Assembly: GCA_022340465.1 (NCBI GenBank)
Contig: JAJDNW010000108.1
Location: 1-36,721 of the forward strand
Length of the DNA: 36,721 nucleotides
Source: Deltaproteobacteria bacterium
Lineage (GTDB): Bacteria > Desulfobacterota > Desulfobacteria > Desulfobacterales > B30-G6
Direction: 5' to 3'
Numbering within the stretch: position 1 is the stretch's first letter; the number at the start of each line of letters is the position of its first letter. The notes beneath the pieces are model-generated. The model made no database searches. It had not been told where the DNA came from and saw only the letters and a list, made by a program, of their open reading frames with translations. Shown piece after piece: positions 1-7,924 of the stretch. The position numbers were made by a program, and so were the translations under genes.

Positions 1-306
1 GGCTTAAACGCACGCCGATCAGCATTCAGCTGCGTGGCTTCCCCCAGTCGACGCCCGGTGTCCCCGGGGAACATTTTCCCATAAAAAATATATTAAACAG
101 ATAGTTACGCGTAAATCTCCGAAATAAACCTTCGATGGGGCATCTCAATAGCACATACGCCCGAAGAGTACAACAGAACAAAATCGAACGGAGAGGTTAA
201 AATCCTTGACAATTCGTTTCTTTTCAATTACTAGAGGCTCACTATTTTTAGCAAAAGACAAAAATAGAAAATTTTATAAAATAAATAGATAGTTAGGAGA
301 TAGATC
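1..306. other. Upstream non-coding region before rpmF
   Basis: I see no supportable gene in this stretch. The first 80 bases are GC-rich, with a small CCCCGGGG palindrome near 64-71. The rest is AT-rich and reads like a promoter region. It could hold the tail of a gene or RNA that begins outside the window, but nothing recognisable is present and I see no tRNA fold. Confidence 0.5.
206..234 (+). promoter_or_regulatory. Possible sigma70-type promoter for rpmF
   Basis: A perfect TTGACA (206-211) is followed by a 17-nt spacer and TACTAG (229-234), which matches the -10 consensus at only about half its positions. It lies about 70 nt upstream of the rpmF start, in AT-rich sequence. The -35 box and spacing are good and the -10 is weak. 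Confidence 0.35.
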
Positions 307-486
307 ATGGCTGTACCAAAGCGAAAGACATCCAAGTCGAAGCGGGATAAAAGACGCACCCACAAGAAAGTCACCGCACCCAATCCGGGTACCTGCCCGC
401 AGTGTGGAGAGCCGGTGATGCCCCACCACGCCTGCCCGAGTTGCGGTTCCTACAAGGGGCGCACGGTCATAGAAACCGAAGAATAA
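307..486 (+). CDS. rpmF: 50S ribosomal protein L32 (zinc-binding form)
   Basis: This 59-aa protein is a small structural protein of the large ribosomal subunit. It begins [17 protein letters not shown], the classic L32 basic N-terminus. It carries two CxxC pairs (CPQC at 30-33 and CPSC at 43-46), so it is the zinc-binding C+ paralogue. The ATG at 307 follows TAGGAGA (294-300) at good spacing. In many bacteria rpmF leads a plsX-fabH-fabD-fabG-acpP-fabF operon; here the next gene is an acyl-CoA dehydrogenase instead. The 130-nt gap that follows (487-616) contains nothing recognisable. Confidence 0.95.
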   Translation: MAVPKRKTSKSKRDKRRTHKKVTAPNPGTCPQCGEPVMPHHACPSCGSYKGRTVIETEE

Positions 487-616
487 ATCAAGCACCGCGT
501 AAAGAGCATCTCGACGTTGCAGCGCCGGCTCCTTATAAAGAGAGGCGGATTGTCGGCAGCAGGGTTGAAATGGTAAGTTTCTGAGGTTGTGATGCGATAA
601 TCTAAAGAGGACCGGT

Positions 617-2278
617 ATGGCGGAAGATCAAAACGGTGGTGAGATGAACCTGTACGGACTGGATCTGGAATCGAGGCAGATGGTCATCGACATGGTGGCC
701 CAGTTGCGCAAGAAACTCCTCACGCGCGAGAAGATTCTCGATTTGGATAAAAATGAAATATTTCCGGAAGATATCATCCGTGAAATGCTGGGACCCGAGA
801 TCGGGCTGCAACTTCTGTTTATCCCCGAGGAATACGGCGGCATGGGCGGCGGCGCCAGAGACTGCTGCGCCGTCACCCGCGAAATGGCCCGGATTTGCCT
901 GGGGGTGGGGACGGCCTTTTTCGCCATACAGCTGGGGGCGGACCCCATCGTGGTCGGGGGCACCGAGGAGCAGAAGCGGCGCTGGCTGGGCGCGATTGCC
1001 GAGGGGAATTCTCTGGTGGCCTATGCCGTCACGGAACCGGGCGCCGGCAGCAACCTGGCGGCCTTGTCCACCAGGGCGGAGCCGGTCACGGGTGACGACG
1101 GCAGCGTCGCAGGCTATGTGATCAACGGCAACAAGCAGTTCATCTCCACCGGCGGATATGCGGATTTCGTTACCGTGCTGGCCAAAACACCGGAGGGCCC
1201 GGCCTTTTTTGTGGTCGAGAAGGGCACCGAAGGATTCGGCCAGGGCAAGGGAGAGGAGAAGCACGGTATTCGGGCTTCCAACACCTCCCCGCTCACCTTC
1301 CGGGACGTGTACGTGCCCAGGGAAAACCTGATCGGCGGCGTTCCCGGCCAGGGGATGAAGCAGGCCAACAAGGTGTTTGGTTACACGCGCCTGATGGTGG
1401 CGGCCATGGCCCTGGGGGCGGCCGACTCGGCCCTTTCGATTGCCATTCAGTATGCCAAGGAGCGCATTCAGTTCGGATCGCCCCTGTCGGAAAAACAGGG
1501 CTACACCCACAAGCTGGTGGTACCCCACGCGGTGCGTGTGGCCGCGGTGAGCGCTTTCATGGAAGCGGTGGCCGCGCAGTTGGACGCCGGTGACAATGAC
1601 CTCCAGGTGGAGGGCTCCATTGCCAAGCTGTTCGCCAGTGAATCCGCCAACCGGGCGGCCGACGACGCCATTCAGGCTCTGGGCGGATATGGCTACATTT
1701 CCGAATTCGAGGTGGAAAAGATAAAAAGGGACGTCAAGATCACCTGCATCTACGAGGGCACAAGCGAAATCCAGCAGAACATCGTCAGCACCTTCCGCTG
1801 GAAAAAGACCCGCAAGACCAAGGGTGAGTTTTACGGCGCCATCGCCCGGGAGATGCAGCCCCTCGATGCGGTGGGCGGCGCCGCCCTTGCGGCCTGCGCC
1901 CAGGCGTTGAACCAACTTGTCGCCGTGGCCCATGACAACCGCTTGACCCGCAGCCAGCACGTCATGTTTCAGCTGGCCGACCTCATGGCCCACGTGGAGA
2001 TTGGGGCCAGTTTCGCCCGTAAAGCCGCGAGGCTCGCTGCGGGCGGAGAGGGCGAGGCCGAAAAACTCTCGGCCATGTCCAGGGTTTTTGCGGCCGACGT
2101 TTCCCGGCTGACGGCGGCGGCCATCCCCGCGATCTTGCAGGGAACCGGCCTTTACGACGGGGAACGGATGGATGCGTTTCTCGACGAGGTGAACTTCAGG
2201 CAGATTTTACAGGGCCAGAAGGGTGTCGTCGACGACATGGACAAGGTCGCGGACATCCTTTTCGAGAGGAAGCCATGA
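617..2278 (+). CDS. Long-form acyl-CoA dehydrogenase family protein
   Basis: An FAD-dependent acyl-CoA dehydrogenase of 553 aa, which in this family introduces a trans-2,3 double bond into an acyl-CoA and passes electrons to ETF. The substrate-contact motif TEPGAGSN lies at 139-146. IYEGTSEIQQ carries the expected catalytic glutamate at E380, in the position used by short- and medium-chain enzymes. Typical members have about 380 aa; the extra ~150 residues form an Ala-rich, probably helical C-terminal region, as in VLCAD-like enzymes. The start at 617 is preceded by AGAGG (606-610). The stop overlaps the fabG start (ATGA at 2275-2278), so the two are probably translationally coupled. The position between rpmF and fabG is unusual. 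A role in making or adjusting fatty acids is inferred from context only; the substrate is unknown. Confidence 0.88.
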   Translation: MAEDQNGGEMNLYGLDLESRQMVIDMVAQLRKKLLTREKILDLDKNEIFPEDIIREMLGPEIGLQLLFIPEEYGGMGGGARDCCAVTREMARICLGVGTAFFAIQLGADPIVVGGTEEQKRRWLGAIAEGNSLVAYAVTEPGAGSNLAALSTRAEPVTGDDGSVAGYVINGNKQFISTGGYADFVTVLAKTPEGPAFFVVEKGTEGFGQGKGEEKHGIRASNTSPLTFRDVYVPRENLIGGVPGQGMKQANKVFGYTRLMVAAMALGAADSALSIAIQYAKERIQFGSPLSEKQGYTHKLVVPHAVRVAAVSAFMEAVAAQLDAGDNDLQVEGSIAKLFASESANRAADDAIQALGGYGYISEFEVEKIKRDVKITCIYEGTSEIQQNIVSTFRWKKTRKTKGEFYGAIAREMQPLDAVGGAALAACAQALNQLVAVAHDNRLTRSQHVMFQLADLMAHVEIGASFARKAARLAAGGEGEAEKLSAMSRVFAADVSRLTAAAIPAILQGTGLYDGERMDAFLDEVNFRQILQGQKGVVDDMDKVADILFERKP

Positions 2279-3021
2279 CCGATCAGGAAAAGCGCATCGT
2301 CATCGTCACCGGCGGATCCCGGGGCCTGGGCCGCGCCATCTGCCTGGCCTTCGCCGATCCTGAGACCCACGTCTGTTTCAACTACAACGCGGCCGAGGAA
2401 GCGGCCAGGGAAACCGCGGCACTGGTCGAGGCCAAGGGCGGTACCGCCAGCTACGCCAGGGTCGATGTGGCCTCGTCGGCAGCGGTTGCCGGGTTTGTAA
2501 AGGATGTGGTCGGCGGATACGGGGGCGTGCACGTGTTGGTCAACAACGCCGGCATCACCCGCGACGGGCTGGTGGTCATGATGAAGGAAAAAGACTGGGA
2601 CGACGTGATCGAGACCAACCTGAAGGGGGCGTTCAACTGCATCAAGGCCGTTACCCGCCCCATGATGAAGCAGCGCCGGGGAAGGATTATCAACATCACG
2701 TCCGTGGTGGGTGCCATGGGCAACCCGGGCCAGGCCAACTATTCCGCTTCCAAGGCGGGCATCATCGGCCTGACCAAATCGGTTGCCAGGGAACTGGCGT
2801 CGCGCAACATAACGGTCAATGCCGTGGCTCCCGGATACGTGGAAACGGACATGACGGCGGCCCTGCCCGACAAGGCCAAAGAGGCCATGCTGGCCATGAT
2901 CCCCATGGCCAGGGCCGGCCGGCCCGAGGAGATCGCCGCTTTGACGGCCTTTCTGGCGTCGGACGCGGCGGGCTACATCACGGGGCAGGTGATTCATATA
3001 TCGGGCGGTATGTACACCTGA
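2275..3021 (+). CDS. fabG: 3-oxoacyl-[acyl-carrier-protein] reductase
   Basis: A 248-aa NAD(P)H-dependent short-chain dehydrogenase that reduces 3-oxoacyl-ACP in each fatty-acid elongation cycle. The glycine-rich cofactor motif TGGSRGLGRA is near residues 12-21, followed by NNAG, the catalytic Ser in ITSVVG, YSASKAG with the active Tyr and Lys, and VAPGYVETDM. The length and the end GQVIHISGGMYT are typical of FabG rather than of a general SDR. The ATG overlaps the previous stop by 4 nt, with GAGAGGA just upstream. Adjacency to acpP and fabF supports the assignment. PhaB-type acetoacetyl-CoA reductase is a related alternative but less likely next to acpP. Confidence 0.92.
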   Translation: MTDQEKRIVIVTGGSRGLGRAICLAFADPETHVCFNYNAAEEAARETAALVEAKGGTASYARVDVASSAAVAGFVKDVVGGYGGVHVLVNNAGITRDGLVVMMKEKDWDDVIETNLKGAFNCIKAVTRPMMKQRRGRIINITSVVGAMGNPGQANYSASKAGIIGLTKSVARELASRNITVNAVAPGYVETDMTAALPDKAKEAMLAMIPMARAGRPEEIAALTAFLASDAAGYITGQVIHISGGMYT

Positions 3022-3138
3022 TCGCAACATTAGAAACAATTTTTTACACGGATTGATGTTCAATACAGGGCAGTCGGAATCCCCCCAAAAAAGAGAATTT
3101 GGCGGGCTGACTGTCTCTAGTGAAAGGAGAAAAAAGTC

Positions 3139-3366
3139 ATGTCTATCGAAGATAAGGTAAAAAAGATCATTGCCGAAAAATTGAGTGTCGACTTGAGTGA
3201 AGTGGTTCCCGAAGCGTCTTTCGTGGATGACCTGGGTGCGGACTCACTGGACCTGGTGGAACTGATCATGACCATGGAAGAGGAGTTCGATGTCGACATA
3301 TCCGACGAAGATGCGGAAAAAATGGAGACCGTCCAGGACGCCATGGACTACATTGCGGCCCACTGA
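3139..3366 (+). CDS. acpP: Acyl carrier protein
   Basis: A 75-aa acidic carrier protein that holds growing acyl chains on a 4'-phosphopantetheine arm. The attachment serine is S36 in the canonical [10 protein letters not shown] motif. Length, acidity and the ending are typical of bacterial housekeeping ACP. The start at 3139 follows GAAAGGAG with suitable spacing. It sits 117 nt after fabG, enough for its own promoter, and its TGA overlaps the fabF ATG by one base (TGATG), so acpP and fabF are probably coupled. Confidence 0.97.
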   Translation: MSIEDKVKKIIAEKLSVDLSEVVPEASFVDDLGADSLDLVELIMTMEEEFDVDISDEDAEKMETVQDAMDYIAAH

Positions 3367-4607
3367 TGAATAAGCATATTGTCATAACAGGTGTCGGATT
3401 GGTCACGCCGCTGGGTGTCGGCGTGGAGGAAACCTGGAACGCGCTTTGTGCGGGGACGTCGGGCATCGGGGAGATAACGCGCTTCGATGCCACCGGTTTC
3501 CAGACCCGTATTGCGGCCGAGGTCAAGGGCTTCGACGCCGCAGACCACCTTCCCAAGAAGGAAGCCAAGCGCACCTCCGAGTTTATCGCTTACGCCATCG
3601 CCGCCACGCGCATGGCCCTTACGGATTCCGGCCTGACCATTGACGAATCCAATGCCGGCAGGGTGGGGGTCATAACCGGCTGCGGGCTGGGCGGCCTGCA
3701 CATTTTGGAGGAGGTGACGCGCATCGTCGACGTAAAGGGGCCCAAGCGCGTCACGCCTTTCTTCATTCCCATGATGATCGGGAACATGGCGCCCGGGATG
3801 ATATCGATTCATTTCGGTGCCAGGGGACCGAATTCATCCGTGGCCACGGCCTGCGCCGCCGGCAGCCACGCCATCGGCGACGCCTGCAACGTGATCTGCC
3901 GCGGGGCGGCGGATGCCATGATCGCGGGCGGGGTGGAATCCACCATTACGCCCACGGCTGTCGCCGGCTTCAACGCCATGAAGGCGCTCTCCACCCGCAA
4001 CGATGAACCGGAAAAGTCCTCCCGCCCCTTCGACAGGGACCGGGACGGCTTCGTGATCGGGGAGGGTTGCGGGATCATGATTCTGGAGACGCTGGAGCGT
4101 GCGCTGGAAAGGGGCGCCCGTATTTATGCCGAAGTGGTCGGGTACGGCATGAGCGGCGACGGCTACCACATCACCTCCCCGGCGCCGGATGGCGACGGGG
4201 CCGTGCGCTGCATGCGGGCAGCCCTCGACGATGCCGGCATCGCGCCAGCCTCCCTGGACTACATCAACGCCCACGGCACCTCCACCCCCCTGAACGACCT
4301 TTATGAAACCAGGGCCATCAAGACCCTGTTTCAGGAGCACGCCAGCAGCCTCTGCGTCAGTTCGACCAAATCAATGACCGGCCACCTTTTGGGGGGGGCC
4401 GGGGGCATCGAAAGCGTTTTCACCGCCCTGTCCGTTTTTAACGGTGTGATGCCGCCCACCATCAATTATGAAAACCCGGATGGTGAGTGCGACCTGGACT
4501 ATGTCCCCAACACGGCCAGGAAAAAGGATATCCAATATGCGATGTCCAACTCCTTCGGCTTCGGCGGCACCAACGCAAGCCTGGTGTTCAGGAAATACGG
4601 CGGCTGA
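3366..4607 (+). CDS. fabF: 3-oxoacyl-[acyl-carrier-protein] synthase II
   Basis: A 413-aa KAS II enzyme that condenses malonyl-ACP with acyl-ACP during chain elongation. The Cys-His-His triad is complete: C163 in VATACAAGSH, His in NAHGTSTPLND, and His in KSMTGHLLGGAGG. The C-terminal FGFGGTNASLVF is also canonical. C163 has the same number as in E. coli FabF, so the start is right. It overlaps acpP by one base. With no fabH visible here, the initiating condensing enzyme must be encoded elsewhere, or initiation differs. Confidence 0.96.
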   Translation: MNKHIVITGVGLVTPLGVGVEETWNALCAGTSGIGEITRFDATGFQTRIAAEVKGFDAADHLPKKEAKRTSEFIAYAIAATRMALTDSGLTIDESNAGRVGVITGCGLGGLHILEEVTRIVDVKGPKRVTPFFIPMMIGNMAPGMISIHFGARGPNSSVATACAAGSHAIGDACNVICRGAADAMIAGGVESTITPTAVAGFNAMKALSTRNDEPEKSSRPFDRDRDGFVIGEGCGIMILETLERALERGARIYAEVVGYGMSGDGYHITSPAPDGDGAVRCMRAALDDAGIAPASLDYINAHGTSTPLNDLYETRAIKTLFQEHASSLCVSSTKSMTGHLLGGAGGIESVFTALSVFNGVMPPTINYENPDGECDLDYVPNTARKKDIQYAMSNSFGFGGTNASLVFRKYGG

Positions 4608-4617
4608 TAACCCTGCG

Positions 4618-4643
4618 GCCGGCAGCGTTCCCGGCCTGCCGGC
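4618..4643 (+). terminator. Hairpin after fabF, possible terminator
   Basis: GCCGGCAG (4618-4625) pairs perfectly with CTGCCGGC (4636-4643) around a 10-nt loop, starting 11 nt after the fabF stop. The downstream T content is broken up (CCCCTTTTCCCC), so this is not a clean intrinsic terminator. It may only protect or attenuate the transcript before rpiB. Confidence 0.35.
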
Positions 4644-4836
4644 AACGGGTCATCCCCTTTTCCCCGTTCATTTCCCCCTATTTTTTCCCTTGCGGAATTT
4701 ATCCATTGATTATACATAAGAAAAGGGTATTGGTTCCTGATTTTCTTACGGATCTTTTTGCAGGGGCATGCAGATCGAGAGGGAAAATGACCGGTTGCCT
4801 TCCCCGGCGTTTTTAAGGAATGAGAGGGTTGCGGAT

Positions 4837-5292
4837 ATGAACGACAACAGCAAACGCGTGATCATCGGCAGCGATCATGCCGCTTTTCAGATGAAGACCA
4901 GGATCAAGGCCTTTCTGGAGGAGCAGGGCCTCTTCGTGGAAGATGTGGGGCCGGCAGGCGAGGCGTCGGTGGACTATCCTGATTTCGGCAGGATCGTGGC
5001 GTCGTCGATATCCAGGGGCGATTTCGAACGCGGCATCCTCATGTGCGGCACGGGCATCGGCATGTCCATGGTTGCCAACCGCTTTCCCCACGTGCGTGCG
5101 GCCCTGTGCGGGGACATTTTTGCCGCCAGAATGAGCCGCCTGCACAACGACGCCAACATTCTAGTGATGGGGGGGCGGGTCATCGGGGACGACCTGGCGG
5201 TGGAGATCGTCAGGACCTGGCTGGAAACGCCGTTCGAAGGCGGCAGGCACAGCCTGCGCCTGGAAAAATTTGACGTGGTCGACGCCGTTTGA
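4837..5292 (+). CDS. rpiB: Ribose 5-phosphate isomerase B
   Basis: A 151-aa isomerase of the RpiB/LacA family that interconverts ribose 5-phosphate and ribulose 5-phosphate. The N-terminal [14 protein letters not shown], the central [15 protein letters not shown] with the active-site Cys, and [18 protein letters not shown] are all hallmarks. An upstream in-frame ATG at 4768 would add 23 residues unlike the family. The ATG at 4837 starts directly before the first beta strand and has AGAGGG (4823-4828) at good spacing. It precedes glyA, as in related delta-type genomes. Confidence 0.93.
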   Translation: MNDNSKRVIIGSDHAAFQMKTRIKAFLEEQGLFVEDVGPAGEASVDYPDFGRIVASSISRGDFERGILMCGTGIGMSMVANRFPHVRAALCGDIFAARMSRLHNDANILVMGGRVIGDDLAVEIVRTWLETPFEGGRHSLRLEKFDVVDAV

Positions 5293-5354
5293 CGAGATCA
5301 CGGCAGGATGCGCGCCAACGCCCGAACCGCCGGGAAGAAGGGGGAAAGAGGAGA

Positions 5355-6617
5355 TTGAACGACAGCATCATCAACGCAATCGATCCCGAGCTGGGAGCGG
5401 TTATCGAAAAGGAGCTCGAAAGGCAGAAGTACAACCTGGAGTTGATCGCGTCTGAAAATATCGTCAGCCGTGCAGTGATGGCCGTGCAGGGAAGTGTGCT
5501 GACGAACAAGTATGCCGAAGGGTATCCGGACAAGCGCTATTACGGCGGGTGCGAATACGTGGACATGGCCGAGGAGCTGGCCATCGAGAGGGCCAGAAAG
5601 ATTTTCAACGCGGAGTATGTCAACGTCCAGCCCCATTCGGGTTCGCAGGCCAATATGGCCGTCTACTTCGCCGTGCTGAACCCGGGGGACACCATCATGG
5701 GGATGGACCTGGCCCACGGCGGGCACCTGACCCACGGCAGCCCGGTCAGTTTTTCCGGCCAACTGTACAACTTCGTGCACTACGGCGTGAAAAAGGAAAC
5801 CGGTACCATCGATTACGAGGCCCTGGAAGCCCTGGCCCGGAAACACAAACCCAAGATGATCGTTGCCGGTGCGAGCGCCTACCCGCGTACTATCGATTTC
5901 GCCGCCTTTGCCGACATCGCCCGGTCCGTGGGGGCGATGCTGATGGTTGACATGGCCCACATCGCCGGACTGGTTGCTGCACGGCTTCACCCCTCCCCCA
6001 TTCCCCATGCGGATATTACCACCTCCACGACGCACAAGACCTTGCGGGGCCCCAGAGGCGGATTGATTCTGGCAAAATCGCAGTTCGGGGCGCGGTTGAG
6101 CAAAGCGATTTTTCCCGGGATCCAGGGCGGCCCCCTGATGCACGTCATCGCGGCCAAGGCCATGGCCTTCAAGGAGGCGCTGGCGGGATCGTTCGCCGAT
6201 TACCAGGTCGAGGTGATTAAAAATGCCCGGGCCCTGGCGGAACACCTGATGGAAAACGGGGTGCAACTCGTTTCCGGTGGCACCGACAATCACATGATGC
6301 TGGCGGATTTGAGCAGCCTGGGGGTGGCCGGCAAGGACGCCGAAACGGCCCTCGGGCAGGCCGGAATTACCGTCAATAAAAATGCCATCCCCTTCGACAC
6401 CCGCGGCCCGGTCGTTACCAGCGGCATCCGGGTCGGTTCCCCGGCCGTCACCACCCGGGGGATGAAAGCGGCGGAAATGGCGCTTATTGCCCGCCTGATG
6501 GCGGACGTTCTTAAAAACATGGGCGATGAACAGGTGGTGGCGAGCGTGCGCAAGGAGATCCGGGGGCTTTGCGAAGCCTTTCCGATTTATGATGACAGTT
6601 TTCGACGTGGTGAGTGA
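5355..6617 (+). CDS. glyA: Serine hydroxymethyltransferase
   Basis: A PLP enzyme that converts serine and tetrahydrofolate to glycine and methylene-THF, supplying one-carbon units for dTMP and purines. Hallmarks are [22 protein letters not shown], and [13 protein letters not shown] with the PLP lysine at K228 (K229 in E. coli). The best start is TTG at 5355, giving 420 aa that begin [13 protein letters not shown], the family's usual length. It has GAGGAG close upstream (5348-5353), tighter than ideal. An upstream TTG at 5289 would overlap rpiB and add 22 basic residues with no family counterpart. No in-frame ATG exists near either site. Confidence 0.94.
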   Translation: MNDSIINAIDPELGAVIEKELERQKYNLELIASENIVSRAVMAVQGSVLTNKYAEGYPDKRYYGGCEYVDMAEELAIERARKIFNAEYVNVQPHSGSQANMAVYFAVLNPGDTIMGMDLAHGGHLTHGSPVSFSGQLYNFVHYGVKKETGTIDYEALEALARKHKPKMIVAGASAYPRTIDFAAFADIARSVGAMLMVDMAHIAGLVAARLHPSPIPHADITTSTTHKTLRGPRGGLILAKSQFGARLSKAIFPGIQGGPLMHVIAAKAMAFKEALAGSFADYQVEVIKNARALAEHLMENGVQLVSGGTDNHMMLADLSSLGVAGKDAETALGQAGITVNKNAIPFDTRGPVVTSGIRVGSPAVTTRGMKAAEMALIARLMADVLKNMGDEQVVASVRKEIRGLCEAFPIYDDSFRRGE

Positions 6618-6644
6618 TTGGTGCATACAGGAGAAAACGGCATA

Positions 6645-7103
6645 ATGGCTTCAGCGGATGAACGCCCATCGTGGGAACAGTATTTCATGGATATCGCCCT
6701 GCTGGTGGCCAAACGCTCCACTTGCCTGCGCCGGTCAGTGGGGGCCGTCATTGTCAAGGACAAAAGGATTCTGTCCACGGGCTACAACGGCGCCCCTATG
6801 AATATTGCCCACTGCAGGGAGACCGGTTGCCTGCGGGAACAGATGAAGGTGCCGTCGGGCGAGCGCCACGAGCTATGCCGCGGGATCCATGCAGAGCAGA
6901 ATGCCATCATACAGGCGGCTTATCACGGCGTTTCCATCAAGGGGGCCACTCTTTTCTGCACCAATCTGCCCTGTTCCATCTGTGCCAAGATGATTATCAA
7001 CGCGGGGATCAGGACCATTTACTACCTGTCCGGATATGCAGATGCGATGTCGGAAGCGATGCTCGGCGAAGCCGGCGTTGACGTGTTGAGAATAGAACCC
7101 TGA
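6645..7103 (+). CDS. comEB: Deoxycytidylate (dCMP) deaminase
   Basis: A 152-aa zinc deaminase of the dCMP deaminase/ComEB family that makes dUMP for thymidylate synthesis. The zinc site is HAE (H82, E84) with PCSIC (C110, C113). The additional CRETGC segment (57-62) and [14 protein letters not shown] are typical of dCMP rather than cytidine deaminases. ATG 6645 has AGGAG at 6629-6633. An earlier in-frame TTG at 6618 is less likely. Position between glyA and nrdR puts it with one-carbon and deoxynucleotide genes. Confidence 0.9.
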   Translation: MASADERPSWEQYFMDIALLVAKRSTCLRRSVGAVIVKDKRILSTGYNGAPMNIAHCRETGCLREQMKVPSGERHELCRGIHAEQNAIIQAAYHGVSIKGATLFCTNLPCSICAKMIINAGIRTIYYLSGYADAMSEAMLGEAGVDVLRIEP

Positions 7104-7104
7104 G

Positions 7105-7190
7105 TCCCTTCATCCGCCACTGGCTCATCCCGTGAGAGCCATTCTCGAGGGGCGGTTTGACACAAACAACCCCGGTGGTTGATGAAGGGA
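7105..7190 (+). ncRNA. Candidate structured RNA, three-way junction, after comEB
   Basis: TCCCTTCATC (7105-7114) pairs perfectly with GATGAAGGGA (7181-7190). The stem continues through one mismatch, a G-T pair and CCAC/GTGG (7117-7120 with 7175-7178). Inside are two hairpins: TGGCTC (7121-7126) with GAGCCA (7136-7141), and GGGG (7149-7152) with CCCC (7170-7173) capped by GTTTG/CAAAC (7155-7159 with 7163-7167). GGTTT (7154-7158) could instead pair with AAACC (7194-7198), just ahead of a T-rich run from 7204, so an alternative fold is possible. It does not match a riboswitch class I recognise. Strand is assigned by the neighbouring genes. Confidence 0.5.
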
Positions 7191-7353
7191 GCGAAACCAG
7201 GAATTTTTTCTTTTTTTTAAAAATTAAGCGAAAATCATATATAAATCTATTGTTACACGAGTGGGTGCAACCAAGACAAACGATATGCAATTTGTGATGG
7301 CCTGACAACGCATGTGTACAAAAAATAAAAATAAAGATAAAATTCTTGGTACA

Positions 7354-7429
7354 AATCAGCGCCGAGGGCAGATCAGGTCCCTTTGCGGGGCTTTCCCCAC
7401 ATCTTCGACTCTGCCGGAGGTCGCTGATT
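7354..7429 (+). promoter_or_regulatory. Hairpin leader directly upstream of nrdR
   Basis: AATCAGCG (7354-7361) pairs perfectly with CGCTGATT (7422-7429), and GGCAGA (7367-7372) with TCTGCC (7410-7415). Inside, GGGG (7387-7390) pairs with CCCC (7395-7398) around CTTT. The outer stem ends 2 nt before the strong GGGGAGG Shine-Dalgarno sequence (7432-7438) of nrdR. It could act on translation or mRNA stability. No known leader family is recognised, and the AT-rich stretch at 7201-7350 may hold the promoter. Confidence 0.45.
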
Positions 7430-7442
7430 CTGGGGAGGTTGC

Positions 7443-7898
7443 ATGAAGTGTCCATTTTGCGGGGAGATCGACAATAAGGTCATCGATTCCAGGGTGAGCA
7501 AGGACGGGGGCGTCATCCGACGGCGCAGGGAATGCCTCCTGTGCACCCGCAGATTCACGACGTATGAGCACATCGAAGAGATTCCCATCATGATCATTAA
7601 GAAAGATGGGCGTCGGGAAGTTTTCAACCGTGAAAAGGTACGTTCGGGAATCAAGAAGGCGTGCGAAAAAAGGAATATCAGCATGAACCTGATCGAAGAG
7701 CACGTCGATGAACTCGAACGGGACCTGCGGGAAACCGGGGAGAAGGAAATCCCCTCTTCCGTTATCGGTGAAAAAATTATGGCCATCCTGCACGACCTGG
7801 ACGACATTGCCTATGTCCGGTTTGCATCCGTGTACAGGGAATTCAAGGACGTCAATGATTTCGTTTCGGAGCTCAAGAGCCTTTTGACCAAGCAGTAG
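7443..7898 (+). CDS. nrdR: Transcriptional repressor NrdR
   Basis: A 151-aa nucleotide-sensing repressor of ribonucleotide reductase genes. The N-terminal zinc ribbon has MKCPFC and a second pair CLLC, followed by the basic [11 protein letters not shown] segment. An ATP-cone domain fills the rest ([17 protein letters not shown] onward). The length is typical. GGGGAGG sits 4 nt before the start. NrdR boxes are not evident here, so its targets are presumably elsewhere. Location between comEB and the rib genes matches delta-type gene order. Confidence 0.96.
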   Translation: MKCPFCGEIDNKVIDSRVSKDGGVIRRRRECLLCTRRFTTYEHIEEIPIMIIKKDGRREVFNREKVRSGIKKACEKRNISMNLIEEHVDELERDLRETGEKEIPSSVIGEKIMAILHDLDDIAYVRFASVYREFKDVNDFVSELKSLLTKQ

Positions 7899-7924
7899 CT
7901 TCCGGGGCAGCCTTATCCTCAACC

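Noticed and set aside
602-1993. A 463-aa open frame on the minus strand opposite the acyl-CoA dehydrogenase
   Set aside because: It is a shadow frame of a clearly conserved gene, with His/Gly/Arg-rich composition typical of antisense reading in GC-rich DNA and no family motif.
7170-7200. Hammerhead-like core (TTGATGA and CGAAAC close together)
   Set aside because: The first core base differs from the consensus CTGATGA, and only 7 nt separate the two parts, too short for stem II. The sequence is better explained as the 3' arm of a long stem.
7105-7218. A simple rho-independent terminator for comEB
   Set aside because: The stem ends 13 nt before the T-run and encloses two separate hairpins, so it does not have terminator geometry in its main fold.
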